This document shows positions 24,403 to 35,659 of a DNA stretch of 64,000 nt, piece after piece. Origin of the DNA: Strongylocentrotus droebachiensis (taxonomy: Eukaryota; Echinodermata; Echinoidea; Camarodonta; Strongylocentrotidae); NCBI GenBank assembly GCA_035222895.1, contig JAVYIG010000639.1, positions 124,001 through 188,000 on the forward strand, written 5' to 3'. Below the pieces are notes generated by a model, which saw only the letters and a program-made list of their open reading frames with translations, searched no databases and had not been told where the DNA came from. Numbering within the stretch: position 1 is the first letter of the stretch; each line of letters starts with the position of its first letter. A program made the position numbers and the translations under genes.

Positions 24403-26948
24403 CATTCCTATCATCTTATTGTTTCTTACATATACATGTACATATATTTGTTCTTGTTTTCTGTTTATTCAATGATGAAATCAGTCCATGACCCACTTGT
24501 TGCTTTTACTTTAAAGTGTACCAAACTACCAATCGCCAAAAATTACTTTTTGGTTAGCAGTCACACATTTCATTTCTGTATTTAAAGTATGTGGTTCAGA
24601 TAGAGTCAAGACCTTCTGTCCCAGATATCGCAAGTTCTCAAAAGTAACTTTTGGGTAGACCAGTCAATGCACCTGTACATCTTGACAGGGATATGACCCT
24701 CATGGAAACCAAGTTGGACTTCCTTACATAAGGTTATTCTTTATTCTCTTTATTCTCCTGAACCTTTAGCCCATAGAATGCTGGGTAAGTCTTCTTGGGT
24801 TGATTTTATACATTACAGTTGTACACACATTATTTTGTTAGGTGTATGGTACCCTTTAAAATGTTCATATTACAATGTATTATGATATCATCATTCAACA
24901 GAGAGGTGAATAGGAAATGAAATGCAGTGTAGTATAGCATAAGGGTTGAGGTGAAGAAAGGTGTTGTCCACTTTGTAGTGTGTGCATGCCTGCCTGATGT
25001 ACATGTACACCCCTTCACGGTTAAGGCCGCCATTTTGTTTTGTGAGTAAACATTAAGTCATCAATGTTTTCAGACGCACATGTATTGTTGCGTCACTGCC
25101 TGCGCTGCGCTGCGCACTCACATCATATCGACACATGCGCTTTGCATGCTGAATTAAATAAAAGTTACCCACAATGTTTACTCGCAATTTAAAATGGTGC
25201 CAATTATTGACTTGCAATTTAAAATGGCGCCCATGTCGGCGCATGCACACTCTTGAACCGTGAAAGGGTGTATTGAGCAACTGCTTCGTAGTCTTTTGAA
25301 CTTGCCCAAAGTCCTCGTACAAATTTCATACGAGTAAATATCAAAGATAGCAACAGATTTGTGGTACATCTCTGAACCACTAGTGGCTTTCATTAGCTTA
25401 AATAAGGAAGTTCTTCATTTTTATACCTCCCCCCGTTGAAGGTTAATATTGGTACAATTTAATTAAAAATTAAATGATCTATTATTAAACCAGTCCTTAA
25501 AATCCTTATTACAGTCTGTAAGACTTTAGTTTGAATTCTATCATTTAATGTTTCGTACGTACGAACTGAAGATCCTCCTTGCATTAGGCCGAGAGGATAC
25601 CGATTGACGTTTCTTAGTAGAATTTGTTGAAACGTGGAATGTATAATAAATGACTTACAAGTGATTCATAAAGATTGTTAAGTTTACATTCCTTTCATTG
25701 TGCCCAGTACTTACAATGCCAATTTTATTTAAGGAAGACAACAAAATAAAAATACAGTGAGAGAGAGAGTTGAAGATTTATCTCATAAATAAAAAATGAA
25801 AAGAAGCAAGGATGAGAAAAGTCAAAATTGAAATTGACAAGACCATGTCTGTAATGGACTTCTTTTTAAATAAAAAAAAAAAAAATTTTTTTTCACCCAG
25901 CTACTCTGAAACTTTTGAATCTCTGTTACTCAAAATGTTATGTTGATTTATAGTATACAAATAACGCACGGCCCAGAGTGCAATAGCGGTGAATGCAGTA
26001 CGCGCGAGGTTTCTTTAGATTGGTGCCGCTCTGTGCAACGAGCCGCTTGCGGCGAGTTGACAGTGCGAACCATCTGAAGAAACCGAGCGTTTACTGCATT
26101 TACGTTTTGCACAACAGGGTCAAGTGCGTTATTTGTTTTATAAAATAGCGACACAAATAGCAACAAACGAAACTTTAGATCTAATAAGTTAGAGTCTACG
26201 AGAGTTCGATCTAGATCTAGATCTAGAGTTATGTTGGTTCTACTTCTAACTGTTAGACTAAGACCTTGCAGGCTTACCAATAAGTCAATGGGATTCATTG
26301 CCTTGATTAAAAATAAAATCCATACAGTGGGTCTAGAGACGAGTCTACATCAGACAGCTGAAATTCCTGGCTTCATTATAAAATCCAAAAGTCAAAACAG
26401 GCCTAAATCCAAGGCAAAAGTAAAATAAAATTTTGCTTTTTAATAATACCCCGCTTGCCGCTCTAGCTAGCTAGAGCTAAGCTACGCGTACGTTGCGCTG
26501 GTGATCATGGTGGAGCGTACAATATTAGCTACGCGTAGCCTACAATAATTGCAATGCACTCGAGGGAGCGCGTACTACACGTACGCGCGCGCACTGGATC
26601 TCCATGGTCACGCGTACGCACCGTGCAATATAACTTTTTACTGCGCTTTTTCTGCACTCATTTCTGCAAAATCGTGCTTGCATCAAAAATTTGTCAATGC
26701 CATGTGACGCGTATTGACCAATCACGATGCTTAAAATACTAGAGCCATTTTATAACTCTTATTATGCCCCCCCCCCCAGCCTAGAGTTTCTAAATGGGCC
26801 ATTTTATAATGTAATCAAAATTTAATGCACAGTATTGAAATACAATTATTTGTAGCAGGTGAATGAAATAATTTGTAACGTGGCATTTGACAAAGATTTA
26901 TGCATCAAATTTGATTACATAACTAAAATGGAGGGATTCTGATCAAGT

Positions 26949-26983
<35 letters not shown>

Positions 26984-27390
26984 GGATTACTAAGTACCAG
27001 TCATCAAATACTAAGTCCGCGTCCTAAGTCCGCGTCATTTATCTATAAGTCGGCGTCACTGGTCAATTCACTCACATGGACGCGCACTTATAGCATAATT
27101 TGTTTATAAGTACACGACAGAATGTCGTCGACTTAGTCTAAGTCGACGGCATTTTATGTAGAAAGGATCTTCACCAGTCTTCTCTTGATTATGGAATACC
27201 GTTTGCGCAATCAATCTTTCTTGACTTGAATTCTGTATTTTTTAATTAAATTAATGGAGTGGAATATAACAATGTCAAGTTAACGATTGATACTGAATTC
27301 TAAATTAAGAAAAATAATTGGATGAGGTTTGTAAAGTAACATTTACCGGCGGTATGTAATAAAGTATAATTTATATTAGTCTATAGCATG
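24403..27390. other. PSMB3 3' UTR and gene-poor intergenic DNA
   Basis: No second gene was recognised. AATAAA-type hexamers occur (for example near 25156 and 25643), but the polyadenylation site cannot be fixed. CTAGATCTAGATCTAGA simple sequence is at 26209-26226. A (GA)n tract is at 26950-26981. The tandem phrase AAGTCCGCGTCCTAAGTCCG lies near 27012. Confidence 0.45.
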
Positions 27391-27504
27391 AAAATAAACA
27401 TGCAGCGGCACTCCGTACATCGTTGGGCTGTCTCAACGAACTTGGATTTCTATGGTCTGTCTGCAACGTAGGTCTTCGGATACGTTTAAGTTCATTTTTC
27501 CACA

Positions 27505-27784
27505 ATGGCCTCGACAAATGATCGTGAATTTGAAACTTAGGTAAGTTACTTCACACAGAAACGTTGCTTTTAACTACCCGAAAAGTTTGTCACAGGTACA
27601 TTTAACCATTCCATATCAATTTCATGGGACAGTTAAGCGTTCACCCGTCCGCACTAAAAGAAAGAGATTTTCAGCGCCCGTTATAAAGGCATGGGAAGGA
27701 ATCAGAAAAATCATACTTTGGCCGGGTTTGATAGGTTTAGCATTAGTTGTGGAGGCTGTCCGGAATAGATACCAACATCTATAA
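27505..27784 (+). CDS. Uncertain small membrane-protein reading frame
   Basis: After an acceptor-like TTTGTCACAG (ending near 27596) a 61-codon frame reads to a stop at 27784. It has a basic stretch (VKRSPVRTKRKRF), then a hydrophobic segment (IILWPGLIGLALVVEAV) suited to one membrane span, then AATAAATAA at about 27836. An upstream ATGGCCTCGACAAATG at 27505 ends at a good donor (CTTAG|GTAAGT), but in its own frame it reaches TAG exactly at the junction. The two pieces therefore do not join cleanly. It resembles small mitochondrial inner-membrane proteins in layout, but I do not recognise a family. It may be a pseudogene or chance. Confidence 0.25.
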
Positions 27785-27849
27785 AATGCCTGATATTTCT
27801 TCTTTTTAATCATGTAACTTTTAATAATTTTCGAAAATAAATAATTCCG

Positions 27850-29104
27850 TCATTTTTATGATTTCAAAACACTTATGGGTAGAATTTGGAAGAGATTTAA
27901 GCGTAATTTAGAAGAAATGTGCTTGTTCACGCCCCCTGTGTGACTTTTCCATTAGACTTACGTGCGAACGGTTTAAGCTAAAAATTATATACCATGTCGA
28001 GAACACAGGTCATTTCCTCAGCTTTCATAATATATTAGATTTATTATGATTGATTGAAAAAAAGGTCCGTCAAAATGACTTGACAAATCGTTATGTCTGT
28101 AAGAAAATACAACCTGAAGTGGCTTTCTCGAGTCAATGCGACGTGTGCAATAGCTATGTATTGCTCGCTCTTACAACGCTGATGTCTTATTGAGCATGAC
28201 GATTAATGGTAACAAAATGCCACTTATTCATATCTTTTAGTTAAATGAATGTAACCAAACTATGAAATAATTATATAGGAACAAATCTTTTCATATCATA
28301 AATAACAATACGTTTTCAAAATAAGTGAAATTAAGATTTATTTATAGGTATGTATATAGCCATGATTAAGAGATTTTTGTTGTGTAACGGGCTTCCGGAC
28401 CGTATCCATTCTACATGCAGGGTATACGCGTGTGTACATGACTGTGTACACCGCCGTATACTACGCGCACTGTATTGTATGCGCTTTAATATGCGGTGTG
28501 TGTTGCCAAGGGTATCTCTGTGTAGGCCTACTCTGTGTGTGATGCGTTGGGGTGTATATAGGGCCTGTGTGTGTGCCACGGCAGATCGAATATATACAAC
28601 GTTCTCTTTATATAATACATGTTCAGGAGACCCATGTGATCAAAACACTGATATCATGCACTCTAATTTTAACAAATTCATATATTTTTTCTGACGGTCC
28701 GAGTCCCAATTTCCAATGTACACAGCTAGGCTTATGAGCCTAACATCATACACCCCCATTTGCTATAATGGACACGTCCAATGTACGTTTGTTCAGCTAC
28801 GCTCCTGTGCGACGCGTATCCAGCGCGTATCAGTAAAATCTGCGTTTGACTCCACATAGCGTTAAGTGCTGGTATTTTCTACGTCGCGTTAACTGTCCAA
28901 ATCGAGCAAAACTAATTCATATGTCGTGAAGCCAATGCACTGCCCTGCTCGTTGACGTCTAACTCCGGGATCGGGAAGCTCCAACACCGGGCTCCAACAC
29001 CGGCGCCACAGGCTTCCCGGAGTTAGTTCACGTCATGTCACGATAAGTATAAAGTTTGTACATGTCCGCTTAGCCCTTAGCGGTTCATTTCGTGTAGTGT
29101 ACTA
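27850..29104. other. Intergenic, no gene seen
   Basis: No convincing exon. A small inverted repeat (TAACTCCGGGATCGGGAAGC against GCTTCCCGGAGTTA) spans about 28962-29026 and may be a degenerate MITE. Confidence 0.45.
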
Positions 29105-29120
29105 GACATCTAGATCTAGA

Positions 29121-29248
29121 CTAGACCGAATTTTCCGTCTCTTTCGTTCGTTAGCCTCTAATATTGGGGTAGGGTCGGCCGGGGGTAGGGTCGGCCGGCT
29201 CTCTCAGAGAGAGGCTAACGAACGAAAGAGACGGAAAATTCGGTCTAG
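29121..29248. repeat. Perfect 39-bp hairpin arms
   Basis: Positions 29121-29159 are the exact reverse complement of 29210-29248. The 50-bp spacer contains a tandem GTAGGGTCGGCCGG-type duplication. It lies just upstream of the decayed copy of the small gene at 61382. Confidence 0.9.
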
Positions 29249-29352
29249 ATCTAGACTAGACTCTACTACTAATACTGGCGCTAGATGGCTGACAACAAAT
29301 CATGTTGACTACGAGACTTTCTCGGATTAATCATTAATTAATTAGGATCTAA

Positions 29353-29795
29353 ATGAGCAACCTATCGTAGACTCTAGACTAGACCGAAAACTTCAGTCTC
29401 TCTAATCGTCGGTTGTTCCACTGAGACTACGTCTACGTCTGGCTCCACTAGACCTCCGGGAATGTCAACAAATGTCAGTTTTATTAAAGAAATGACAAAA
29501 TCAGACGGTTATTTCTGTCTAACTCTAGACTAGACTAGACTCTAAGTCAATTATTTCTGTGTTATTTTTTATCTTAAATAATATTCAGTGTATATTGCAG
29601 CCAAAGTGGATAGGTCTCAGTGAAGACTTAAAGAGTGAAAAACTTGTTGCATATCTCATTCATCGCGGTCCGGCCGAACCGAACCATTCATTCCCCACAC
29701 TACCCATAGGATGTACTTCAGTCTATGTATAGATCGAGGCTGTCAAAGGAGCCAGATGTAATCTCAGCGGAACAAACCGTCGATATCAGAGACTG
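29353..29795 (+). pseudogene. Decayed copy of the 61.4-kb small gene
   Basis: ATGAGCAACCTATC|GTAG at 29353-29366 matches exon 1 of the frame at 61382. After an acceptor TATATTGCAG ending at 29600, the sequence encodes LKSEKLVAYLIHRGPAEPNH, close to the exon at 61459. It then hits a stop near 29730 and has shifted frame afterwards. The intron-equivalent region contains an inverted piece (29384-29462) of the same gene's 3' part. It may act as the 5' exon of the zinc-finger/recombinase locus that follows. That link is an inference from position only. Confidence 0.6.
29384..29462 (-). pseudogene. Inverted fragment of the 61.4-kb gene
   Basis: The complement of this segment (GGAGGTCTAGTGGAGCCAGA onward) is nearly identical to 61580-61653, apart from a 6-bp duplicated GACGTA. 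It shows that the region was rearranged after duplication. Confidence 0.8.
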
Positions 29796-29875
29796 AAGCT
29801 AGCAATCCAAATGTATGCGAACTTCTACATTTCTATTATAAAGACCAATGTTCTTTTCTCTATGTCTTTCTGCAG

Positions 29876-30271
29876 ACTGCTCAATAGAATGCTGGTGGTT
29901 GGTCTTCCTCCCGACGTATACTAGGCATAATATAGAGAGGGGCGGAAAGGAAATAGACCTGTATAAAGCAGCGTTGGCAGGCAAAAACATGGCAGATATG
30001 GGAGACAAAGACAAATCAGTAGAAAAGGAGGAGGAGGAGGAGGAGGAGGAGGAGGAGGAGGAGGAGGAGGAGGAGGAGGAGGAGAAGGAGGAGGAGGAGG
30101 AGGAGAAGGAGGAGGAGGAGAAGGAGAAGAAGAAGAAGAAGAACAACAACAACAAGAACCGCAAGAACAATGAGAAGGAGGAGGAGGAGAACAAGCAGGA
30201 GGAGGAGCAGGAGGAGGAGAAGGAGGAGTTCGTAGGCCTACCGGTAGTCAAGATGAAAGATAATCCAAAAG
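29876..30271 (+). pseudogene. Acidic exon of the zinc-finger/recombinase locus
   Basis: Acceptor TTTCTGCAG ends at 29875 and the donor is CCAAAAG|GTATGA. About 55 residues (EIDLYKAALAGKNMADMGDK near the end) precede a run of about 70 mostly Glu/Lys codons made by (GGA)n expansion. A conserved-looking FVGLPVVKMKDNPK follows. The donor leaves phase 1, which joins in frame to the zinc-finger exon at 31768. Polyglutamate length is likely variable between individuals. Confidence 0.6.
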
Positions 30272-30539
30272 GTATGATATTCAAAACTATGAAATATACA
30301 TGTATCTACATTGTAGTTCAAGGTCAAGTTTCAAGTTTAGTTTGTTTCACATTTCACGAAATTAGAATTCACATAATTGACAAAATTAGAATATGATATG
30401 AAATATACTAAAAGTATCACATATATTATCAATTCTTTGTTAAGACGTCAAAATTAATTGTATTGAATAGCAGCTAGTTATACAGGGTGAAATGTGATGA
30501 ACCAATTCAAAAGCTCAGCTTGTAGATTATAGGTTGCCC

Positions 30540-31340
30540 TAAATAAAACTAACATTTGATTGAAATGGTTGCAATGGTGATGGACGTAACAATAATAATA
30601 GGTGGGCAAGAAGGCCTAAGAGTAAGATGATATACAAAGTGAAACAAGCAAAAATAGCCAAAACAGCAAAAACAAAATTGGAAACAGCGAGCACATTCGC
30701 ATTCCCGAAGGCCCTCCGAGAACAGGCGCGATACATCAGAACATAATTGTCGGAGAAGGCCAACTGTGTAGGTCGTACCGAGGCGACAATATTCATGAAA
30801 TGTTCAATGTAGAATATCATAAGTACTTTAATTACAATGTGGGTCATATGAATTAAAAAAGGACTGTCTAAGCTTATGCTTGAAACAATTCAACGACAGG
30901 GATTCTACATGTATCTCCTTGTTCAGCGTGTTCCAAAATGTTGGTCCTAAATGAATTATTGTTTTGAGTGCAAATACAGTGCGGATGCGGAAGAGGTGAA
31001 AATAATCATTTTGTCTGGTGGGATGAGTGGACGGCATTGTTTTTTATGAACATGGGAGTAAAGACACTGGGTAAATCACCTTTGTTTAGCTGGTACATGA
31101 AGAGGGCAGGCCAAGACAATAATAGTACAAATCAGATATTTTTAGTATGTTGTCAGTACGAAAATATCCATCAGTATGCGAGCGAAAATCAGCAAAGTTA
31201 ATTGTTCGTACTGATCTTTTTTTAATAATGAAAATATTTTCAATGTTTATTTTCGAACAGTTCCCCTGTGCTAGGGTGATAATAATGTACCATATAAGAT
31301 GTTTAATACATGAGAGGGAAAATAACATTTCAGTTTATTT
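30540..31340 (-). pseudogene. LINE RT C-terminal fragment in a recombinase-locus intron
   Basis: Two adjoining frames read KKRSVRTINFADFRSHTDGY (31086-31328), then HPTRQNDYFHLFRIRTVFAL and GPTFWNTLNKEI (30828-31037). RTR...Y..R....T...F.I....G...WN.L is the usual C-terminus of Jockey/CR1/L2-group RT proteins. 5'-truncated and antisense to the host locus. Confidence 0.7.
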
Positions 31341-31767
31341 ATAATATCTGTAATATGATAACCATCAAAAGTCACCCATCGAACAGTTGATAACATCCAT
31401 AGCCATGAAAACTAACTAATAATTCAGCAGCTTTCTAGGCCATTATGAAGCAAACTAGCAAACTCTTTAATATGTTGCTAATAATGACATCATTGGGTGC
31501 ATAAGTCTTTAAAAAAAGCATCTGTAAATAAATGAAATAAAAGAAAATTGTATGCGGTGTAGTGATTAAAAATCAAGATCACTGATTAAATAATATCAGA
31601 CAACCCAACGTTGCTTAAGTATTGGGTTGGGTTTGTAGATGCATGTAGTAGCATGATTTAGCTTAATAATTGAAACAATTAAACAGAGTAGATATTATAC
31701 GGTAATGAATTAGAATTGGTTCTTGGTGCACTGACAATTGCATCTTTCCATGACAAATTACCTTCAG

Positions 31768-31902
31768 GGAAGAGGAATCGCATACGAAGACGATGCCCGA
31801 TATGTCGAGAAGAAACATCAGATATATGTCAAAGCATCTTGAACGGAAACACAGACTAAATGGAGAGGAACGGTGGAAGTATATTTATCAAGCAAGATCC
31901 AG
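31768..31902 (+). pseudogene. Zinc-finger exon 1 (frameshifted)
   Basis: Acceptor CCTTCAG, donor TCCAG|GTATGT. The first frame gives KRNRIRRRCPIC. One base is then missing, and the next frame gives RRNIRYMSKHLERKHRLNGE. Together they form C-x2-C-x10-H-x4-H, a C2H2 finger, followed by ERWKYIYQARS. The break lies near 31790 to 31803. Confidence 0.65.
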
Positions 31903-32009
31903 GTATGTTTGACCACACTATACACTTTAACAACACCATATGTCTGTTTGATATGGACAGACAACTAATAGAGATGTTAGTGTTAGTGTTGGTTATTTTA
32001 CCTGACTGC

Positions 32010-32187
32010 TAAGAAAGCATGAATGCTTGTTAGTAAGCAACCAGAGGACCAACGGATTTAGGTTCTCTCCTAGGGACCTGGTAATGAGGATTAATGCCTA
32101 ACCAAAGGGCACGAGCTCATCAACTTGGTTTCGAACTCAGGTCGCCGGAGTATGAGACCACCACTCTACCAACTGAGCTATCGCGTT
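32010..32187 (-). mobile_element. tRNA-derived SINE
   Basis: Read on the complement, the head has A-box TAGCTCAGTTGGTAGAGTGG and B-box GAGTTCGAAACC. The body follows with CCCTTTGGTTAGGCATTAA, which matches 22085-22185. It sits in the intron between the two zinc-finger exons. Confidence 0.8.
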
Positions 32188-32628
32188 AGAGCAATTACCC
32201 AATGTATTTTCTAAGAATAATTATTATTCCGATATAATGTATAATGACTTGATTAATTTGCATGATTTTTGTTTATAGTTTCATTAGGTTTTCATAAATT
32301 CATATGGGGATTCATGAAATTGAGAAATGTTTTTTTTATTTTTTATGTTTCCATAATTCTTTTGTCCATGCATGTGTGCATCGATTGGTCTATCTTTCCA
32401 GATTTAGCATGAAAGTACAAATATCACATGAGTCAAACAGTGAGTGTGGAATAGTTATATGCTGGAGTAGGAATTCTTCAATGCTGTAGACATGATTGTT
32501 TAGAGCATGTTTTTTAAATCTGTGTGTTTTTTTTTTTTTTGGGGGGGGGGCGGTTAAGTCTATTAACAAGTTCTTGTATATATCTTGCATAGTTCACAGT
32601 AACAACTGTTTTGTTTTTTCGTACAAAG

Positions 32629-32789
32629 TGTCCCTATTCAACGCTTAAGAAAAAAAGGAGAGAAGAAAAGGCTGACTGCCCCAAGAGCTTACTGCCCCAA
32701 GTGTCCCGCTAAAAACCTGTCTAATTTGTTGGACCACAACAAAAGGAAACATTCGGGAGAGAAAGAAATACTGGTACATGTACAAAGTG
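32629..32789 (+). pseudogene. Zinc-finger exon 2
   Basis: Acceptor TCGTACAAAG, donor AGTG|GTAAGA. The frame reads VPIQRLRKKGEKKRLTAPRA, then YCPKCPAKNLSNLLDHNKRK and H, a full C2H2 finger (C-x2-C-x12-H-x4-H). The preceding exon joins it in phase. A 70-bp tandem duplication of the exon end and donor follows at about 32780-32920, creating a second GTGGTAAGACTTG. Confidence 0.65.
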
Positions 32790-32942
32790 GTAAGACTTGA
32801 TTATCTGACTGTAAAGTAGATTTAATGTTCTTGCATGAGAAGATACATACATACAAAGTGGTAAGACTTGATTGTCTGACTGTAAAGTGGATTTTTAATG
32901 TTTGTGCATGACAATATAATTTTTTTTTAAATCTAAAATAAA

Positions 32943-33068
32943 GAGATTTTACAGCTCAGTGGCTGCCGGGCTCACGATCAATTGGGCAAAAAGAATTTCC
33001 GTTTCGGTTTAATAACATTTGGAGTGGACTATTAGGCTATTATTATTATTATTATTATTATTATTATG
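32943..33068 (+). mobile_element. SINE 3' end fragment with (TTA)n tail
   Basis: GCCGGGCTCACGATCAATTG and TTTGGAGTGGACT match the complement of the SINE at 38850-39118. The tail is a (TTA)n run at 33041-33068. Confidence 0.65.
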
Positions 33069-33637
33069 AATTTTGTATTACTAGTGTTGAGATTAATCAA
33101 ACATCAAAGGGCAATTTTGTACTGCATCATGTGTGTACTATTTCCATTGATCTTTGTGTAACATGTAATATTTCATTTTCAAAATAGGGGTTGTAAAAAT
33201 TGATGTTGCAAATATATCATTGGCAACATGTATGATGGATATAATTCTTGAGGGGGAAAAAGAAATTGATTTTTAAAAAGTCTTTTTGTACTGTGCTATT
33301 AATACCTTTGTTGACATTTTGTGTTTGATTGATCACATCTTTAAGATTGATGTCAAATAGGCCAAACGTTCACTGACATGTTCCTCTCCTTTTCGGCTTA
33401 AAAGTGTATTATCTACATGTAAATGGGTGTCTTCTTTCATTATCATATTTATGCTCTGATTATAGTAATTATATGTGGACGGTTAATACCATGAGAAAAT
33501 AATGTGGATTTGGGATGCAAACCTGAATCCGGTCATTCCATTATCAAATATAATTTAAGTTTGTGCTCCTGACATTGCAGTTGTATGTATTATTCACCTG
33601 AATGTAGGAACTGGTATTCATTTCCCCCAATATACAG

Positions 33638-34299
33638 GGTTTATGAGAAATTGAAAGATCAGTACCAGCCTACTCTATCTATCTATCTATCAGGCTATAG
33701 TTCATCCAGACGTTGGACAAAGCCCTCCTCATAACATGAGATCAGTAAGTGTTTTCCCATCAATGTTTACTCCTCCATTTAAATGCGGCTTTTCGAATAC
33801 TTCCTCTTTAGTGGCTGTGAATATCTTTGGAGATAATGTGTCACCCTGTCGGACTCCCCTCTGGATCTTGACCTCCCTTGATACATCATTATCAATGTGA
33901 ATTCTGGCTACTGCGTTGGTGTCAATATCTTCCAGGATGCGCACATACCCTTCTTCAATGTTAATCTTTCGTAGGGCATCAAACATGTCTGTGTGTTCGA
34001 TGGAATCAAAAGCCTTCTGGTAGTCTACGAATCTGAAGCATAGTTGAAGTTGGTACTCATTTGCCTTCTCAATTAGTTGATTTATAGCTAATTACCAGCC
34101 TAAAACTGTAGACAAATATCTAACAAGCATTGGAAAGTTTGTATCAATGCTGAAGGTTGAGTATGAGGATATGGAGGAAATGGGAATCAACGAGAAGCAA
34201 ATTGGAAGAATGGAAGGTCTACTGAAACAGATGAACATCAATAATAGAAAAAGTATCAGAAAAAGAGCAAGTGAGCTCAAGGACAACATAGAAGGTTCA
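33638..34299 (+). pseudogene. Core-binding-domain exon, interrupted
   Basis: Acceptor CAATATACAG. The exon starts VYEKLKDQYQPK and, after the inserted retroelement is mentally removed, continues TVDKYLTSIGKFVSMLKVEY, then GINEKQIGRMEGLLKQMNIN and RKSIRKRASELKDNIE. The alternating hydrophobic helical pattern with T-V-x-x-Y-L and I-x-x-F is that of the N-terminal SAM-like DNA-binding domain of tyrosine recombinases. The donor is ambiguous: GTGAGC at 34271 or GTTCAT at 34295, and both give phase 1. Confidence 0.6.
33673..34092 (-). mobile_element. RTE-like LINE fragment with 10-bp target duplication
   Basis: The complement encodes FVDYQKAFDSIEHTDMFDAL and VKIQRGVRQGDTLSPKIFTA, then NIDGKTLTDL, typical of RTE-clade RT just before the catalytic Asp box, which is absent. 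The tail is a (GATA)n repeat at 33675-33692. TACCAGCCTA is duplicated at 33663-33672 and 34093-34102. It splits an exon of the recombinase locus. Confidence 0.85.
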
Positions 34300-34879
34300 T
34301 CTTAAATTAAAAAATAAAGTGGACTAACAGGTTCTTTCCCAACCTTTTTTGGTTGGCATTTATCATGTTTTATATACTAACATGTTACTTTCCCAACCTT
34401 TCTTGGTTGGCGTTTATCAAGTTTTATATAACATGAGTTTTATTGTTTGGTGTTTTTGACACCAGATTCTTGATAAGCATGCAACATCAGTTATTTCAGC
34501 ATGTGATTCATCAAGATTTTTATTTCATTTCAGTGACTGAAAACAAGTTGGAATTTGCGTTATCTTCTAAAAGCATAAAGGAAACCAGAACACTCAGGGA
34601 AATTCAATTTTAATGAAAAGAGGGGATAGAGAGGAGCAATCTTAAAAAGTTTCATCAAAATCGGTTAAACATGAGAGAGTGATGCAAGTTTTAAAGTCTC
34701 AATTTACTTTCTATGGTAATCTTCAAATTGGCAATATTGCTTCAAAATGGCAGGCTGTTGTGGACAACTCTCTGTATGTTTTGTACTACAATTTTCAGAT
34801 TTTCTTCATTATATCTAAAGATGCTGCTTGTCTCTTGTGAGTTCAACATAATAGTATTGATTGTCTCTTACATTTGCAG

Positions 34880-34951
34880 AAACATTGATAGCCGTTGGAA
34901 ACTTGAAAGGTTTTCACAGACAGTTGATGGCACAAGCAGAAGTAACATCAG
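34880..34951 (+). pseudogene. Recombinase-locus linker exon
   Basis: Acceptor CATTTGCAG, donor ATCAG|GTCAGT. Two frames are open. The frame TLIAVGNLKGFHRQLMAQAE is preferred because it joins in phase to both neighbours. Confidence 0.5.
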
Positions 34952-35159
34952 GTCAGTATAAATCTGCATTTATGAACATGTAAACACCTGTACTTGCAGA
35001 AATAAACTTTGCAAACCTATTCATGAAGTAACCATGCTCTTTTCAGTTTGGATGGCTGTTTGTTTCTGAATTGTATGTCAAGATGTTAAGTTAGTTATAA
35101 ATATTTTTTTGTTGTAATGTATTAAAATTTATCAAGATAATATTGTTTGTTATTCATGT

Positions 35160-35245
35160 TGATGTAAAGCGCCTAGAAAGTTAGAAACATTTGTAATAGG
35201 CGCTATATAAAATGTTATTGTTATTATTATTATTATTATTATTAT
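35160..35245. repeat. SINE/LINE tail with (TTA)n
   Basis: AAAGCGCCTAGAAAG and TAGGCGCTATATAAAATG followed by (TTA)n. The same tail type occurs at 48630-48650 and 53795-53855, a common 3' end of retroposons in this genome. Confidence 0.6.
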
Positions 35246-35493
35246 GCAATGCAGTTAGAAAGTAAGGTGAATATTATTCGTCAGTGTTGGGGGATGATGG
35301 ACAGAGTAATAAATTAGTTCTTCATATCTATTTTTGTAAACTTAATTTGTTACATTTAAAACAATATCAACTTTGTTCTTTTAAAAACAATGCAAACATA
35401 CACATTAGGCTTTCCAAAGCATAAATCAAGTTTATATTTTCATGACATGAAATTAATATGAATAATTGTCTGACGTTTTAATGAATTGTTTAG

Positions 35494-35659
35494 AAATTCG
35501 GCAGAAAGGAGTACCGATCAGCCCCACTGAATTAGAAGATTATAGGAATCTGTACTAGTAGCCCTGATCAACACCGCATCAAGGAGTGATGTCTTAACCA
35601 ACCTTACAGTGGGCCACATGAAGAGTGCACAAATTGTGACTGGCTTACATGTAATCCAA
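35494..35659 (+). pseudogene. Recombinase exon with first catalytic Arg
   Basis: The exon reads EIRQKGVPISPTELEDYRNL, loses one base near 35553 (creating TAGTAG), then continues LINTASRSDVLTNLTVGHMK. Arg at 35582-35584 matches the first conserved Arg of tyrosine recombinases (compare T-G-x-R-x-x-E-L in XerD). Donor CAA|GTGAGT. Confidence 0.6.

Noticed and set aside
29848..30396. 182-residue Glu-rich frame as an independent gene
   Set aside because: Its ATG lies before a good splice acceptor and its end runs past a good donor. It fits better as one exon, and the composition comes from a GGA repeat.
34534..34612. Additional recombinase exon (TENKLEFALSSKSIKETRTL)
   Set aside because: It has an acceptor-like start but no usable donor, and the flanking exons already join in phase without it.
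35221..35245. CRISPR or other structured array
   Set aside because: Simple (TTA)n retroposon tail. No array of spaced repeats exists anywhere in the window.
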